A stretch of 64,000 nucleotides of DNA from Hyalella azteca (taxonomy: Eukaryota; Arthropoda; Malacostraca; Amphipoda; Hyalellidae). The position numbers were made by a program, and so were the translations under genes. The stretch lies in assembly GCF_000764305.2 (NCBI RefSeq), contig NW_025932753.1:372001-436000 (forward strand), read 5' to 3'. Position 1 is the stretch's first letter. Each line of letters opens with the position of its first letter. The notes beneath the pieces are model-generated. The model saw only the letters and a list, made by a program, of their open reading frames with translations, had not been told where the DNA came from and did not search any database. Of this stretch, positions 1 to 12,983 are shown one piece after another.

Positions 1-935
1 TGCTATTGTGAAACCTATGTTCAATCGTACATAGTAGGAATGCTCATGCTGTTAATATTATTTTTAGTCAGTTTCAGAAGCTATTATAAGTACAATTTCT
101 AGTCGTACGCCTGAATTTACTTTTCTTCGTCCGTTCATATAAATACTTACATTTTTCTTATATTTTGGATTTTTCTTACATTTTTTCTCACATTTTGAGA
201 AAAATTCTCATCTCTCTAAAGGCGTGATTGAGGGTATAGCAAGCAGTTTTTGTAACTTACAAACCAATCCGACATCAATAGTGAGGGTAATGTTTTGTAG
301 CAACGACAGTTAACTCTAATTGAAAAGCAATGCGAACACTGTAAACGTGGAACACATCGTTTGCAAAAACAGAATTTTTATTTACTCTCATAGTTGTAGT
401 TTTCATAGTTTACTAAAGAAGACCCCACTGAGTAGTGAATTGAAAGCTTGAGTGGATTGTTTTCCAAGTAAGAAAATTTCCTGAAAAATATTGACGGTAA
501 ATCAAACTTTAATTAGGTTTGGTGTTCTCCTGGATTCTCTTTGTTCTAGTATGTGTGTAGAGTTAAGGTTCACAACTCTCTATGGAACCATAATAGAGCG
601 AACAATAGCTGATATGCGATGTGCCTGACGTAGGTGTCAGTATGCCTTTTATACTCGTCATATGCAGACTGCTGAACCTCGTTCACGCTTGCCAGTATAC
701 GTTCTGTGTTACACTGTGTTTCACTGCCAGCGGTGCGCTGTCTGGTTACCTGTACAGTATGTAATTTATAATTTATTTATTTATAAAATTCATGTGAAAT
801 GTAAATTTGTCTTCAACGGCTCTGATTGGTAGCTTCTCCTTAAACTCGAGATAACTTAGTTACCTTTGGGACATACAACGTCGCAAATAGTTGTGAGAAT
901 CCTGCCCCACACTATAGGCGTTTCTTTATAATTAG
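1..935. other. non-coding, nothing firm
   Basis: AT-rich sequence. A frame is open from about 606 to 760 ahead of a GTATGT, but no splice acceptor or domain supports it. Confidence 0.5.
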
Positions 936-1028
936 CTGTGATGTTGAGAGCCGTGGATGAAATTTTAGTCTTTTTGCCGCGACGCAAATTTAAGAAGGCC
1001 ATGAAGAATTTTGGCAATGGTCTGAGAG
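936..1028 (+). CDS. candidate exon of an unrecognised gene
   Basis: A good acceptor (GTTTCTTTATAATTAG) and donor (AGAG/GTGAGA) enclose 93 bases open in one frame. The peptide is basic and amphipathic: RAVDEILVFLPRRKFKKAMK followed by NFGNGLR. It enters and leaves in phase 1. I recognise no family. A 31-codon open stretch is not rare in DNA of this composition, so support is only the pairing of both splice sites with a plausible peptide. Confidence 0.25.
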
Positions 1029-3117
1029 GTGAGATAAGACATTTACGTGAATTACTAGTCGGTGAAGCCTAACTTGCAATGCAGGTACAACTAAATTGCA
1101 AGTCAGCGAGGAGCAAGTTTGGCTGTAGGCGGCAGATTCAAGGCCAGGAACTTCAACAATCTTTTAAAATACAACCATCATCTTTTGTCAAATTTATGTA
1201 CAACAAAAAAAGTATATATAAACGAATACTGTCGTTAAGATTATGCAATATCAATTAGCAGCCTTAATTCACTAATCAGTTCACCATTAGTAACATATTC
1301 CCTTGGCAAAAATGCGCATAAATTCATTGAGGAAATTACGTTATTTAGAACACATTGACCGTTTGATTTTGATCATCGGAAAAATTGTAATCAAACCACA
1401 GAGCGGCAAATATTTAAATTATTATTATTTTTTAATATTGCGCTTAGTCGTCTTCGGTACATTTTTTATACATGGTATCAGCAGAAATACTTTTCATCTG
1501 CAAGTAATTATCAATAATATTTCCAATTTCATAACCGTAAAATAGACCAATTTGCAAATACTATCTTACTTATGCCGTAATGTAACTGAACTTGATGAAT
1601 CCATTTATTCAACAGGTAACTGACCGTAAAGATAAAAAAATTCAAAACATCCCAACCTGCCTTTCCTTCAGACTGTAAACATTGCCTGCCCCGATATTCC
1701 GTTAGGTACCGCGGAATTCTGAGAAGATACAACAGCTCGCCGTCCACTTGTTGTGAAGTAGTGTTTCCGGAGCAGACGACGCCTGGTGGCGGGAGGCTTG
1801 CACGTGGTGACGAAAAATAGCCGTTTGCTTCTAAAAAGCGCGGGAAAAATCGTGGCGGGATGAGTCAAAATGCACCGTGGCCGCAGGCTTGCGCCACTCT
1901 TTGATGCGTAGAAACTGAAGTGTTGTTCCGCGTGTGACGGACTAGTGTATAATCCCTGTGTGTTCTAACTTCACAATATCAGTTCAATTCACGTAGATTG
2001 TCGTCACTCCGCCTCGGGTTACAAAGAGGATGTGCAAATCATGGTTAGCCAAAGGTTATATATTGTTCAGCATTAAAAGATGTAGTATCTCTGGTGTTAG
2101 AATACAGAAATAGACAACAGGTTAGTTGCGAAAATTCAAGGTTACACCACGGCAGCCATAGGGGCCTCGCGCTCGCTTCTCATCTGTCGTCTGCAGCTCG
2201 GGACAACAATGCCGCCTCGGCAACAGTTGCGTCATTGCTCCACACTCGTGGTTTTTAGCAGCTCGTTCTGTTGCAATGCTCGTTCCATACGTGTTAGGTA
2301 AGTCGCAACCATTTTATAAAAGTTCTTGTTAATCACAGCTAAGAAAGCTAGCCACGTCGTGATTGACATTAGCTCCTAGCAGCAAATGGCTGGGTCAAAG
2401 CAAATTTTTTCACACTTGATCGAACTTCGGATAATTCAATGTGCACTCATCTTTAGACTTAATATCATTAAATGTAATCGTCGTTGGTTTGATGAAATCG
2501 AATGTAATCACTAATCACGTTGTGTAAAGGTGTAATGGAATGGAATCATTGTTAGTTTGCTGTAATTGTTGCGCTGGTTTGAAATCGTCGTCGGCTTGAT
2601 TTAATCTATTAATATCTCATCTATTTTTAAACGTTATATTAATCAACGGTCTAGTATATAGGTTTTGAGCTATGGGCAGCATGTGTAGACTTTCACTGTC
2701 ATTTTAGACATAAGTCTCTCAGGAAATGTTATTTGCCCAAATCCAATCGAGTTTCAATTGACATTATTCTACTTTTGGATTTATTGACTGGCGTGATATA
2801 CCGACTTACCGAGTATATGGCGTGAACGTGAAGTTATATGTAGTTTTCGTTCGCGCATGGGCAGCGGAGCATGAAATTGTTTTCTTGTACGGCGTTAGCT
2901 TCTAAGTCCGCAGAAAATCGAACATGTGTCGAGGATACTAACTACACTAGATGCACAGGAACTGTAGAACTGAACGAAAGTCATGATTTGCCGGTTACGG
3001 TTGTGGTAAATAGTACAATTTTCTACGAATAAATATTTAAAGTAAACATCACAAACAAGCATGCGAATCACAGTCTTCATAAGGTGCAGTTGAACGTAGA
3101 AGTAGTAGCTGCAGTAG
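1029..3117. other. mostly non-coding, with a CpG-richer patch
   Basis: Apart from the candidate exon at 2197-2297, I see only a patch of higher GC around 1720-1960. It could be a promoter region, though no core element is clear. Confidence 0.4.
2197..2297 (+). other. candidate exon, possibly 5' untranslated
   Basis: A pyrimidine-rich acceptor (CTCATCTGTCGTCTGCAG) and a near-perfect donor (TTAG/GTAAGT at 2298) enclose 101 bases of higher GC. Two of three frames stay open; one contains an ATG at 2209. It ends a CpG-richer patch from about 1720 to 2300, so it may instead be the 3' end of a first exon of a downstream plus-strand gene, perhaps the wge homologue itself. Confidence 0.3.
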
Positions 3118-3345
3118 GCTGAACAGGAATAGCTGAAGCAACAGGAATATGAAGCATTAGCTGTTAAGGCAGTAATCAGTAGACAATAGTAGCGGAGAAG
3201 TGGTAGCAGTAAGGGCAGTAACCAGCAGGCAATAATAGCTGAGAAGTAGTAGCAGTAAAGGCAGTAACCGGCAGGCAATAATATCCGGGAAAAAGTAGCA
3301 CTAAAGGCAATAAACAGCAGGTAATAGTAGCAGCAAAAGAAGAAC
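3118..3345 (+). repeat. 46-bp GTAGCAG-type minisatellite, about four copies
   Basis: Clear copies start at 3195, 3241 and 3287 with GAGAAGT.GTAGCAGTAA and GGCAATAATA; a degraded copy lies to the left. The minus-strand open frame of 153 codons here comes from the repeat lacking stops in that register. Confidence 0.75.
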
Positions 3346-4219
3346 AAATTTACCATGAGTTCGAGGCACAGCAGGATCGAGGAGGGTTCCTGATAAACCT
3401 ACATGGTATCCTAGGGGCGATGTGAGTCGATAACGTGAGTGGACCCAAAGATAAGTCGTCTAATTGGTGTTCACTTTGCCGGAAGTTACTTCGTTGAGTC
3501 ACGCAACGGCTATGGAACATGCGTTAATAATAACATACGGAACATAGTAACAGCTACACCCACTTGAAACATGCTTAAATAGTAACATACACAGGACATA
3601 ATAATAGCTGCACTTTTTTGCTTGAGTGTGGACCTAAGTCGTATTGCGCGGAGATCTGTTGAGGCAATGGAATTATTCACCGTAATATCTTTCTGCTTAA
3701 CATAACATTAATAATATGTTAAGCTAAATATTATTAATAATATTACCAATTAATTACCCCGTTTCTAAACGTCTACATGTGCTATAAATACGTTTGTTGA
3801 GAGTGTAGAGCTTTTAAACGCGTTCAATTAATTTTTGAATAGTCAGAAAAAAACGAAACACCCCTAAATGATGCCAAAAGTGGACAAGTTCGTGTTTACC
3901 TATATAAATGGATAAAAATACTTTCTGGAATAATTGCTAGGTGATCATTGTCAGGGTTTACATTAGAGAATTCACGTGAAGTATATCTCGCCGAATATGC
4001 TTCGATTTCACAAATGCTCCGATTCTGCTACGGTTCTCTCGAATATCTTGCATGATACTCTCTTAATAAAATTTAGGGTGTCCTCTACTGGCTATAATAA
4101 TAATGAGAAATGTTTCTCTTTCGCACAGTTTCATTTACATTTTCTTAAATTTTGTGTCATCACACTCAAAAAACTTTAATGAATTTATTGTAATAAAGTA
4201 ACACATTTTTTTCCACCTC

Positions 4220-4335
4220 ACGAGCAGCGAGCGGACGTAGAACCGATGCCTCCTTTTGCCGGACAAACTGGGCGAGGATGACCTACAAAAGTGCAGAAGT
4301 GGATCGCTATTTAGACATGTAGCCACTCATCTCTG
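4220..4335 (+). mobile_element. 3' part of the foldback repeat family
   Basis: It starts ACGAGCAGCGAGCGGACGTA and aligns along its length with 33974-34090, including AAACTGGG, GAGGATGACC and ATCGCTATTT. The inverted repeats and microsatellite of the other copies are missing here. Confidence 0.65.
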
Positions 4336-5012
4336 CATCTCTGCATGAGTGCAACGTTGCACATGTTGCCCCTCCTCGATGGCGGCACAGGAGCTACTCC
4401 ACATGCAGGATATTTGTTGCAACACTCCCGCGTTCTCAGAATTGCTTTGAACGAATACTGAATATATTCCGCAGCTGCATGTAGACACGCGGAAATCAGT
4501 CATCGAGGTTCTAATTAACGAATAGGACAGCCAATTTTTTCCATCTCGCCTTCGAAGCTTAAGTTTGTTGAGTTATCATTCAATTGAGCAAAATTTCATG
4601 TATTTTTATAAACATATTTAACGTCGACTTCTACAGCACTCAATCAGCGGGTGGTTCCTACTTACTATCAATCAATAAATTCAATCTTCCTTCATACTAT
4701 AAATAGCAGGTCACTTACGGTGCATTATTTTCTATTCCTCATCTAGAGAAACAATTCAAGCAGCTCAATCTGATATAGTATCATGTTTAGTTAATGTATG
4801 GACTGGCAAGAATAACATTACAGTCTTAGAAGATCATTCATGTCAGTGGCAGGTAACTTCCTGAATAAAATACTGGCATAACCTCTTGCTGGGTGCATTA
4901 TTTCGAAACAACTGACTTTGAGTGTTCCAAGAAACGCGCAGAATAGTAATTAGTCAGTTTCACCTCATTATTTTTCTATGGGTAAAGTTTTGGCCGTTGG
5001 CTCTGCACCCAG

Positions 5013-5100
5013 CAACGGCAGCGCAGGCGACTTCGAGTCGGTCGACACCCGCAGCGCGGCAGCTGCCGCCTGCCGCCAGTGGCTGATGGACATTCGTGTT
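5013..5100 (+). CDS. candidate GC-rich coding exon, unrecognised
   Basis: This short GC-rich island stands out from its AT-rich surroundings. The frame starting at ATG 4978 runs 50 codons to TGA; within it, an acceptor at 5012 (CTCTGCACCCAG) and a donor at 5101 (GTGAGG) bound the most coding-like part, where nearly every third base is G or C. The peptide is DFESVDTRSAAAACRQWLMD. This GC3 bias matches the confirmed exons of the wge homologue. Other acceptors (5026) and donors (5106) are possible. No family recognised. Confidence 0.35.
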
Positions 5101-7374
5101 GTGAGGTACTCGCTTCTGCAGGCGGAGTGATGTTTCTAGAAACGCCGACGAACCGTTGGGATGAGCTTCAGTGTTTACATTACTGTGGGATAGCCGATGT
5201 CAAGAATGCTACGCTGTACCGTTGACAAGTGCAAAGTTTGCTGTTTGCTATCTCTTTTCCATTCTCTGTTAGCTTGTGTTATTATGTTCATTTGTATTGC
5301 TTTCAATTCTGTGATTTAAGTCATTTACTTATCTGTTTTCCACAAATCCTTCTACGTGTTGTGTAAAATGTTCTCAGTGTTTCTCTCGTAGCTACCTACC
5401 TAAGCTTTTTTCTAGTAATTTTTCATGAAATTTTGAAGGTCAATGCTCCTCCAGAGGTCGTGTGTTGGCACTCGGATGACCTCTTCTTTGTAGAGTTATA
5501 ACTAGGTACTCGTTGACGTTGAGTGATATATTTTAATATAATATCTTCTGCATCTTTCCGTTATTTCAGTGCAAGTTGACAAGTCGAAGAGAAAGTGTTT
5601 TGAAAACTGTTGCTATAATAACTTCCTTAGATGAAATGGTTAGTTGGTGTTTTACTGATACAAACCAATCATTTGAATAAATTAAGATATACTGACTTCT
5701 TTATATAATCTCGAAAAGTGCTTCAGACTTCAGTTAGCTACCAACTGAAACTCGCTACCGTACTTCAGGCAATTTTTCTTAGCATTTGAAGACAGCGATA
5801 GCCGATCGGTGAGTATTGTTTTTATTGATATTTTTACTGCGAGTTATATACTTTAATAAATAATAATAAAATCTATATGATCGTAAGAGTGTTTTGCTGT
5901 ATGCAATCGTATTAAATGAATATTACATTTCCAATGCCAATGGCCATTCTGCTCAATAATATCAGTTTTCCAAAAAAGTTGTCGTCAAATACACCCATGA
6001 TTGAAATTGAGAATAATTTCAATGATTATTATAACATTTTGTTTGATACAATTATAAGGTGCTTGCTGAACGGAATAACATACTTGATTAGTTATGTTAC
6101 CATGATTGATACCATCATACCATGGGGCATGGGTATTGGGTAGTAGTGAGGTAGAAGTCGTTAGAATCCACTCGGCCGTCACCGCAATGCGGGAACTAAA
6201 CTATAGGCTACAGGGAAGTTAGGAACCTTGACTGATTTGCCTAAAGCTTGGGTAGTATTCAACATCTGTGTGTGCATTGATATAAGATTTGAAACACAAG
6301 CTTGGGTTTTATAAAAAGCTAATGGTTTATTGAAAAAGCTTGACGAGAATCACGACGTAAATTCGTTTGTTGATTCATAATAGATTAAAACATTGAAAGT
6401 GTACAAACTTGCATCGAATTTTGCTCTCATCACTCTTGTGGTTTTTTGCAATTTCGCTGACCAGTAATAAAATTGACGATCGAGTGACATTATGTTGATG
6501 GTTGCCGTAACTGGTTTCAATATATTATGATAAAGATATATTTTCGATGTTCGTATGTCGTTCACCGATATTTGTGGTCAGCTTGAAAAATTATTGTATT
6601 AAACTTTGGACATACTTATATCATGTATTCACGATCTACTAAAATCTTTTGGCATTCTTCAATGATATTTGCGCAAGCCGTCTATAATATTTTTACGAAA
6701 CTTCTATATAATTTTCCGCATTGCTGCACGCGATGTGAACTCAGGCGTCTGTTGATCAGCGGTGGCTGCCGCGTTGGCACCTCGAGTCACATAAATTTTC
6801 TGGGCTCGTTATCTAATCATGTCGATTTTTATCCCATCATCTGACAACGTTCACTTCAGCTCTGCATCGTCTTTCGCTGACTCCTGCCTACAGTCTCGTC
6901 TTAATTGCCATGTATTAGATTTACAGACATGAATTACAGTCTCATGTCGGGTCTCAACGAGCAGGGGAGTTTCTGGTGCTGATGATATTTGTGTTGAGGA
7001 AATTTCTTTGTTCGAATATGTTTGTCATATTAGCCTGATTTTCTTCCTGGTAATCCAATTCAAGCCAGTGATATTCATTTGAATTTCACATGCACATTCG
7101 AAATTTATATTCTTCTCTGACAAGAAATGGGTATTTACTTACGATTATTTATTAATGGTTAGGAATTCATAAATCTTTTACAGCTCAAAGCATGTATGAA
7201 GAGTGGAAATTTTGCAATTTCTCAGCATTTCTGTTCACTTTGTACTAATGTCAACTTTAAGATTAACCATGAATAGCGAAATGGTGAAAATCATTAATCG
7301 TGAAATGCACTAATCATGCTTATGCTTTTCCAATAACCTGGCAGTTTTCGGAGCTGCATCTCGGTCCCCTTATA
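5101..7374. other. non-coding, nothing firm
   Basis: AT-rich. A 26-base segment at 5783-5808 lies between a good acceptor (AATTTTTCTTAG) and GTGAGT and could be a microexon, but nothing else supports it. Confidence 0.45.
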
Positions 7375-7590
7375 CCGGTTGAGGCAGAGTGAGGCAGGCT
7401 GGAGCATTTGCCGGTTGAAAGTGGCAGATTGAGGCAGATCGGTGTATGCACCGGTTGTGATACAGAGTGAGGGTGTAGGTACGGGTTGTGATACAGAGTG
7501 AGGGAGGCTAGAGCAGGTGCTGGTTGGGAGTGGACCGAGTGGCAGAATGAAGCTGGCCGGGGCATGCGCTGGTTGAGAGTGGCAGAATAA
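7375..7590 (+). repeat. degenerate GGTTGAGAGTGGCAGA-type repeat
   Basis: Variants of GGTTG(A/T)GA with CAGAGTGAGG or GTGGCAGA recur about every 40-60 bases. The copies are too diverged to fix a unit. Confidence 0.5.
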
Positions 7591-7614
7591 TGCACGCTGC
7601 ACGGCGCTATAAGC

Positions 7615-7780
7615 GTCCTCTGATCTCACGGTAGTGCAGTGCACGGCAGCCTATAGTGCACTTTGATCTTCACGGTAGTGCAGTGCACCGCAGCCTATAG
7701 TTATAGTGCACTTTGATCTCCACGGTAGTGCACTGCACGGCAGCTTATACTGCACTGCGATCTTCACGGTCATGCAGCCT
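7615..7780 (+). repeat. 43-50-bp tandem repeat, about four copies
   Basis: Each unit runs CT.TGATCTTCACGGTAGTG, CAGTGCACGGCAGC and CTATAGTGCA. One copy carries AGTGCACTGCACGGCAG, also found in the array at 22.6 kb. Confidence 0.7.
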
Positions 7781-7789
7781 GTGCACTTG

Positions 7790-10700
7790 ATGTCTCGATG
7801 ACTATAAACCGTACTTGCATTGCGTAAACACACACAATTGCTTCACAAATAACACCACGGCAAACAAAAAAATTCGGTCGCATTGCAGCCTTCTTCACCC
7901 AATTATACGTTGTCATTTGTCGTGTTACTGGTTAGAACTCGGAAGACGTTCAAATGTGATCAAAATTTATTTCTCTTAAATATTGCTACGTACGTTTCTA
8001 TTTTACTCATTTTATGAACTTATCTTTTTTTTGGTTTAAGAAAAACCTTTGGTGTCTGCATCAAGATTTCAGCCGCTGGGTTAGCAACTCCTGAAATCTG
8101 GAGCTGCAGTAGCGTGCAAGAATTCAAGGAAATTGGACCTAGGGCAACGAACAGTACTGAAAAAATTCTCGTCATTGCTTATCTCAAGTGCCAATAGTTT
8201 CATGTTGCAACCTAACTCGCATTTACATCGACAAGTTTCTCGTTACATGTGATGTGATCTGAAACCTTTTAACCGGCTGTTTTATAAAGACTTGTGTCAA
8301 ATGCTGCCGTGTGCATGTGTAACCTCATTAACGGAATTTTTCTTCAATTATGGAGTACCTTCTGTATCATGAATAAGAAGATAAGAGTCGAGGGCGTATT
8401 GACAAATGTTAAATATATTAACTATTGAGCTCATGGAAATATTCTTCCTGTGTTAATAATGCATTCACTCATATCAAAACCTCCGTAAATTACTTGGATA
8501 AGGACACTTCGTCGCATGGTGATGCGCTCATCAGTCGGCTAATAAGTAGAAGGTAAGGTTGAGTGGAATTTCAGCTTGTCTACAACCTAATCTTGCTTTA
8601 CTCCTAAATTCCGTAGAGGCACCTGGTTGATATTCACGTCAAGCCCTCACTAAAGCGCTCTCGTGCAGGGATAGTCTCTGGCTTTCTCTTGTCTCGTATT
8701 CTGGGCACAACGCCACCCAAGATTGTGATGAATGCATTATAATAAAACTTTGATCATTACGCTTCGCTATTTACAAATTATGATCAAATTGATCATAATC
8801 GGCTACCACCAGTGTTCGACGGACCATAACGCTTAATTGCGAAAAAAAGTTATTCATGTTGTATTATTAGTAGTAATAGAAGTACAGGTATTAATGCCGG
8901 TTCACTGGTTAACTGTTACTAGTTGATTGGTACACAAATGTGCTGGTAATTTATATATCCCTACAATGTTACAGCTGTGGGAATACTATTCAACATTTCT
9001 GTACCTGTTGTATCCGTTTCAAGGGTGGAATAATGTGCGCGCTTCCATTTCTATTAGTGTTTAGCGACTAATTGCGGAATTGTTTAATTACGCTCAAGAA
9101 TTTATCTGTAATTCTTTACGATTTTATTGTACTTTACGTCTTTTTACACGAAAGTTTAGTTCATCAAATAATAGTGAAGGTTTTTTAGCTTTCCTTGCGA
9201 TCAGGATGATACTGCTCATGTTCGCATGCCTTTATTTAACAAATTTACTGAATGATAAAGTATAGTGAAATTTTGTTTTGGCTAATTTCATAATCCATTC
9301 GTCTAAAGGACCTTCAGTAGCTTACATTTATATGATCACTTGACAAGTCATCGGCTGAGGGTTCATTCGTTTATGCTAATTTGTTGATTAAATGTGTAAT
9401 CTTTTGACCTCAGCATCTTAATTTGTGTTTAACGAATTAGAAATTTCAGGCTATAGTCCAAGGACCAAGGAGGGCAAGCTTCAATTGTGTAAACTCACGG
9501 GCCCTGGGATTGGTCGTTGTCTATAATAACAGCCGTAGTTAACGCAAGAGCTATGAACTGCGCTGGAAAATTTAAGGTGGTTATCCAATCCGTGGCCACT
9601 GGCCACTAGACTACACAGGTCTCGAGACTTGAAGATTAGGTATAAATACTAATCAAGAAAATAATCATTAACGGGTTTGACAGGTTAAGCTGAGCCTTAA
9701 GTCGATTAGGTGTTAATTTTTACGTGACGATTGGATATGGCACCTAAAAAAACTATGCTTAGGTTCAATTTTTAGTGGGAGAGAGCTTTGGGGATGGAAG
9801 TAATTTGGAAATTTAGAAGAACTTTGAAAGAGAGGTGGGAAGTTGAGCGAACAAAAAATGGATAGAATATCTTAAGGTTTAACTGCGGTTGAAAGAAAAT
9901 GAAAAAAAAAGGCTTGAATTAGTATCGTCCAATTACGCTCGAAACAGAATTGGGGAAACTGCTCGATACAGATGGAAAAAAATTATATTGAATTTCAATA
10001 TAAAATTGTATTGAATTTCAATATAATTTTGATTAATATTTTAATTGGGAATTAACATAAGTTAAGTGGAGACGTTTTACAACAATTTTAGTCGGATTTT
10101 CAGATTGTGATTCGTGCAAAATCGCTGCTTAGACCAGCCGATGGCTGTTAATTTCTAGATTTGATCTCTTAACTAATCATTGTTGCAGTCAATGAGGATG
10201 TTAACGATCGAATGTTAATTCTCCAACTTCCTACACAATCTATTAATTGTATCACGGAAAACCACGATTTCATCACTTAATACGATGCATACAAATATCA
10301 AACTGCCTACATTTACCACAATCTGTAACTATAATACATGCATAGAAGTCTTGATTTACACTCAACTCCTGACTTGCATTACTCGTAAGTAATTAAATTA
10401 ACAAATAGAAGACTGCCTTCCTCGTTCAGAATTAGATACCGTTTACAAAACCCTGCAAGTTTGGCTGCAAATTGATGTTGAAATTCTAAGGGGACATTGA
10501 AGGATTTCTCACATTTCTATCTATAGCTTTACGTGTAGTATATATATTCTTCTTTATTTTTAAAACCTCTAACACTTATTGCTTGCATGTGCAAGATTGT
10601 TGAAGACTGAAGTTTTTCTAAAAACTTGTTTACGTATTATATACTGGGAGTTTTAGCCTAAGGAGTCTTTTGTATAAGTGATTAAATTAACTTAATCGCG

Positions 10701-11245
10701 GGCGTGATTTTAACATCCGCCTCCTATCCAATTCTTCTACCATTAAAAAAACTGTACTCCTCAGTCGGTATCGTTGATGACTTTATGATGTCCTGTAATT
10801 TTCATGTGGTTCCCTGTTATTCTCAATGAAGCAACAGCGCAACGCTTGTATCGAATAGCAGAAACACGATGACGTTTGAGAATCAATTGTTATTTCAAGT
10901 AACACTATGATGATTCACTCTTGAATATCTCCAAATTGTACACATTCGCTTGCATAAAAATAGCAAAGTTATCACTTCTTGGGGTCGAGTTGATATTCAC
11001 TCCGTGATCGGTATAGGGGCTGAGATCGTGTCGATGAAGAAGCTGTAGTCACTCTGGTGCACGCATGAGAGTGAAAGGCTTGTGTTGGTGCGGCGCTATA
11101 AGCGTCCAAGTGCACTAAGCGTCCATCTACGCTGCAGGTAAAAGGTCAAACTCCCTAACTCATGTATTATCGTTGCCGCTGAGGTCAACTTAAGTCCCTT
11201 TCTGCTCCGGCGCACGCCAATATGAAGGCGGTCGTTAACCTGTGG
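7790..11245. other. non-coding, nothing firm
   Basis: AT-rich, with only the near-palindrome at 9981-10030 and short A- or T-runs. Open frames are under 65 codons and unremarkable. Confidence 0.5.
9981..10030 (+). repeat. AT-rich near-palindrome
   Basis: TATATTGAATTTCAATATAA occurs twice in tandem, each arm itself nearly palindromic, giving a 50-base region that could extrude as a cruciform. Confidence 0.6.
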
Positions 11246-11247
11246 CC

Positions 11248-11318
11248 AGATTTTCAAACGTATTGTAGATATCGAGATCTGGAACACAGATTTTCAAACG
11301 TGTTGTAGATATCTTGGA
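11248..11318 (+). repeat. 38-bp direct duplication
   Basis: CAGATTTTCAAACGT followed by TTGTAGATATC occurs at about 11248 and 11286 with one base difference. Confidence 0.6.
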
Positions 11319-11499
11319 TTCAACATGCTATTGATGCGCATTTTCCGAGAAAATTTTTGCTTATCGAGATCTATACGGTCAAAGAACTGAGACCACTGCG
11401 AATATTTGTTAAGTTTGCTTACCTTGGCTTCGGCATCCATGGTTGAAATAATAGCCATTTTATTAATGCTTCATTTTCTTTCTCGTTTAATAATTCACC

Positions 11500-11648
11500 G
11501 ATTCTAGCCATCCAGATTTTTAACAGCTTCAGCTTTCTGAAGCTGTGAGCCCGCCAACCTACTCCAATTTAGCTTGAATTTCGCCTAGGATCGAACCCGC
11601 AACTCACTGAACCAATATTGATGCTCTTAACTTAAACTTCCCGGCCCC
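11500..11648 (-). mobile_element. decayed tRNA-derived SINE-like element
   Basis: Reading leftward from 11648, the sequence starts GGGGCCGGGAAGTTTAAG, followed by an A-box-like segment (TTAAGAGCA) and a good B box, GGTTCGATCC (plus-strand 11588-11597), at a spacing typical of a tRNA head. The acceptor ends do not pair, so it is not a working tRNA. A hairpin with a 9-bp stem, CAGCTTCAG / CTGAAGCTG (11524-11545), follows in the body. Confidence 0.5.
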
Positions 11649-11971
11649 TACGTCGCTTGATTCAAGTTAAATTCGGATAACAAATGGAAAAAGTTTTAAA
11701 ATTAAACTTGGCAAAGAGTAATGAAAAGACACACTGGTGGGACATGAAGAAAGACTAATTGCAGGAAAATCTGCAAGAGGTGGTGAACTGCTGTATATGT
11801 TAAGAATTGAGGAGAAAATGTGCTACGTCGATCGTTGTTCATGATAAATTTTAAATCGAGAGATGGTAAACCTCTCAAGTCGGAAGCACCAGAAATGTCA
11901 GTTTAAACTTCGATATCATGGTTGATCTCAACCTGGGAAATAGAGAGGGAAACTTTAGCTGTCGCAACCTG

Positions 11972-12335
11972 GCGCGTGTTTTTATCTATCCGAATTGATC
12001 TACCACGTGCTTTTGATCTATCCAAATTGATATAGCACGTGTTTTTGATCTATCCGAATTGATATAGCACGTGTTTTTGATCTATTCGAATTGATCTAGC
12101 ACGTGTTTTTGATCTATCCGAATTGATATAACACGTGTTTTTGATCTATTCGAATTGATCTAGCACGTGTTTTTGATCTATCCGAATTGATCTAGCACGT
12201 ATTTTTGATCTATACGAAATTACGAATTGATGTAGCACGCGTTTTTGATCCATACGAATTGATTTAGCACGTGTTTTTTATCTATCTGAATTGATCTAGC
12301 ACAAGTTTTTGATCTATATGAATTGATCTAGCTTT
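11972..12335 (+). repeat. 32-bp minisatellite carrying CACGTG E-boxes
   Basis: About eleven units of TTTTTGATCTATCCGAATTG plus ATCTAGCACGTG. Intact CACGTG is at 12004, 12036, 12068, 12100, 12132, 12164 and 12268; other units have CACGTA, CACGCG or CACAAG. One unit near 12210 holds an 8-base insertion. Confidence 0.9.
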
Positions 12336-12983
12336 TGAGCAAGTCTAAACAAGCACTATGCCTCATGTTTCAGAGAACGATCCGCGAATACTTTTTAGCA
12401 ATATAATTCGCATGAGGTTTCCAATTTTACAGCGTTTCTTTTCTGATAGATTGAAAATTCTTTTTGTCCTATTATCAATAGCTTTCGGTGAAAAGTTTTT
12501 TTTTATCGTTTTTTTTTAGATTTATATCTGGGTGAGCACCGAATCCCGTGAAACTTTTCATCCTGCTCGAACAGCCTTCGATTTACATTAAACACGCAAT
12601 AGAATTCAGCGGCCGGATCCACTTATTCAGCCGTACTGAATACAGAATTTGCATTTTAAAGGTACCCCATTTGCGCTCTCTTCATTTCGGTGCTTTCAAG
12701 ATGCTCGCTATGCGCCGACGCTACCGTTACCTGCGGCAGCTGGTCTATTTCAGTCGCAAGAATGAACAATTTCCTGCCCGAGTGTTGCGTGTCAATCACT
12801 CCACTTGTGCGTCGGCGGCAAGTGTAGGAAGCGTGCCACTCAATTCCATAATTGCGCGCTTCTGTCATATTGATGCCTTCCGCCCCATGCACATAGACGC
12901 CACGAGCACTTTCTTGCAGCTGCATCAATAACAACAACGACGAACATTGATGAGTTGCTCGACTAACCTGCGCAAATGTGATG

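Noticed and set aside
731..756. Possible 26-base microexon before GTATGT
   Set aside because: The phase would fit the 936 candidate, but that has a one-in-three chance and there is no other support.
8405..8532. Exon-like open stretch before AAG/GTAAGG
   Set aside because: It is open for about 40 codons, but the acceptor side has no pyrimidine tract, and such stretches are expected by chance.
11972..12335. Regular 32-bp repeats that look CRISPR-like
   Set aside because: The units are head-to-tail without unique spacers, and the DNA is eukaryotic. The same holds for the 33-, 36- and 47-bp arrays.
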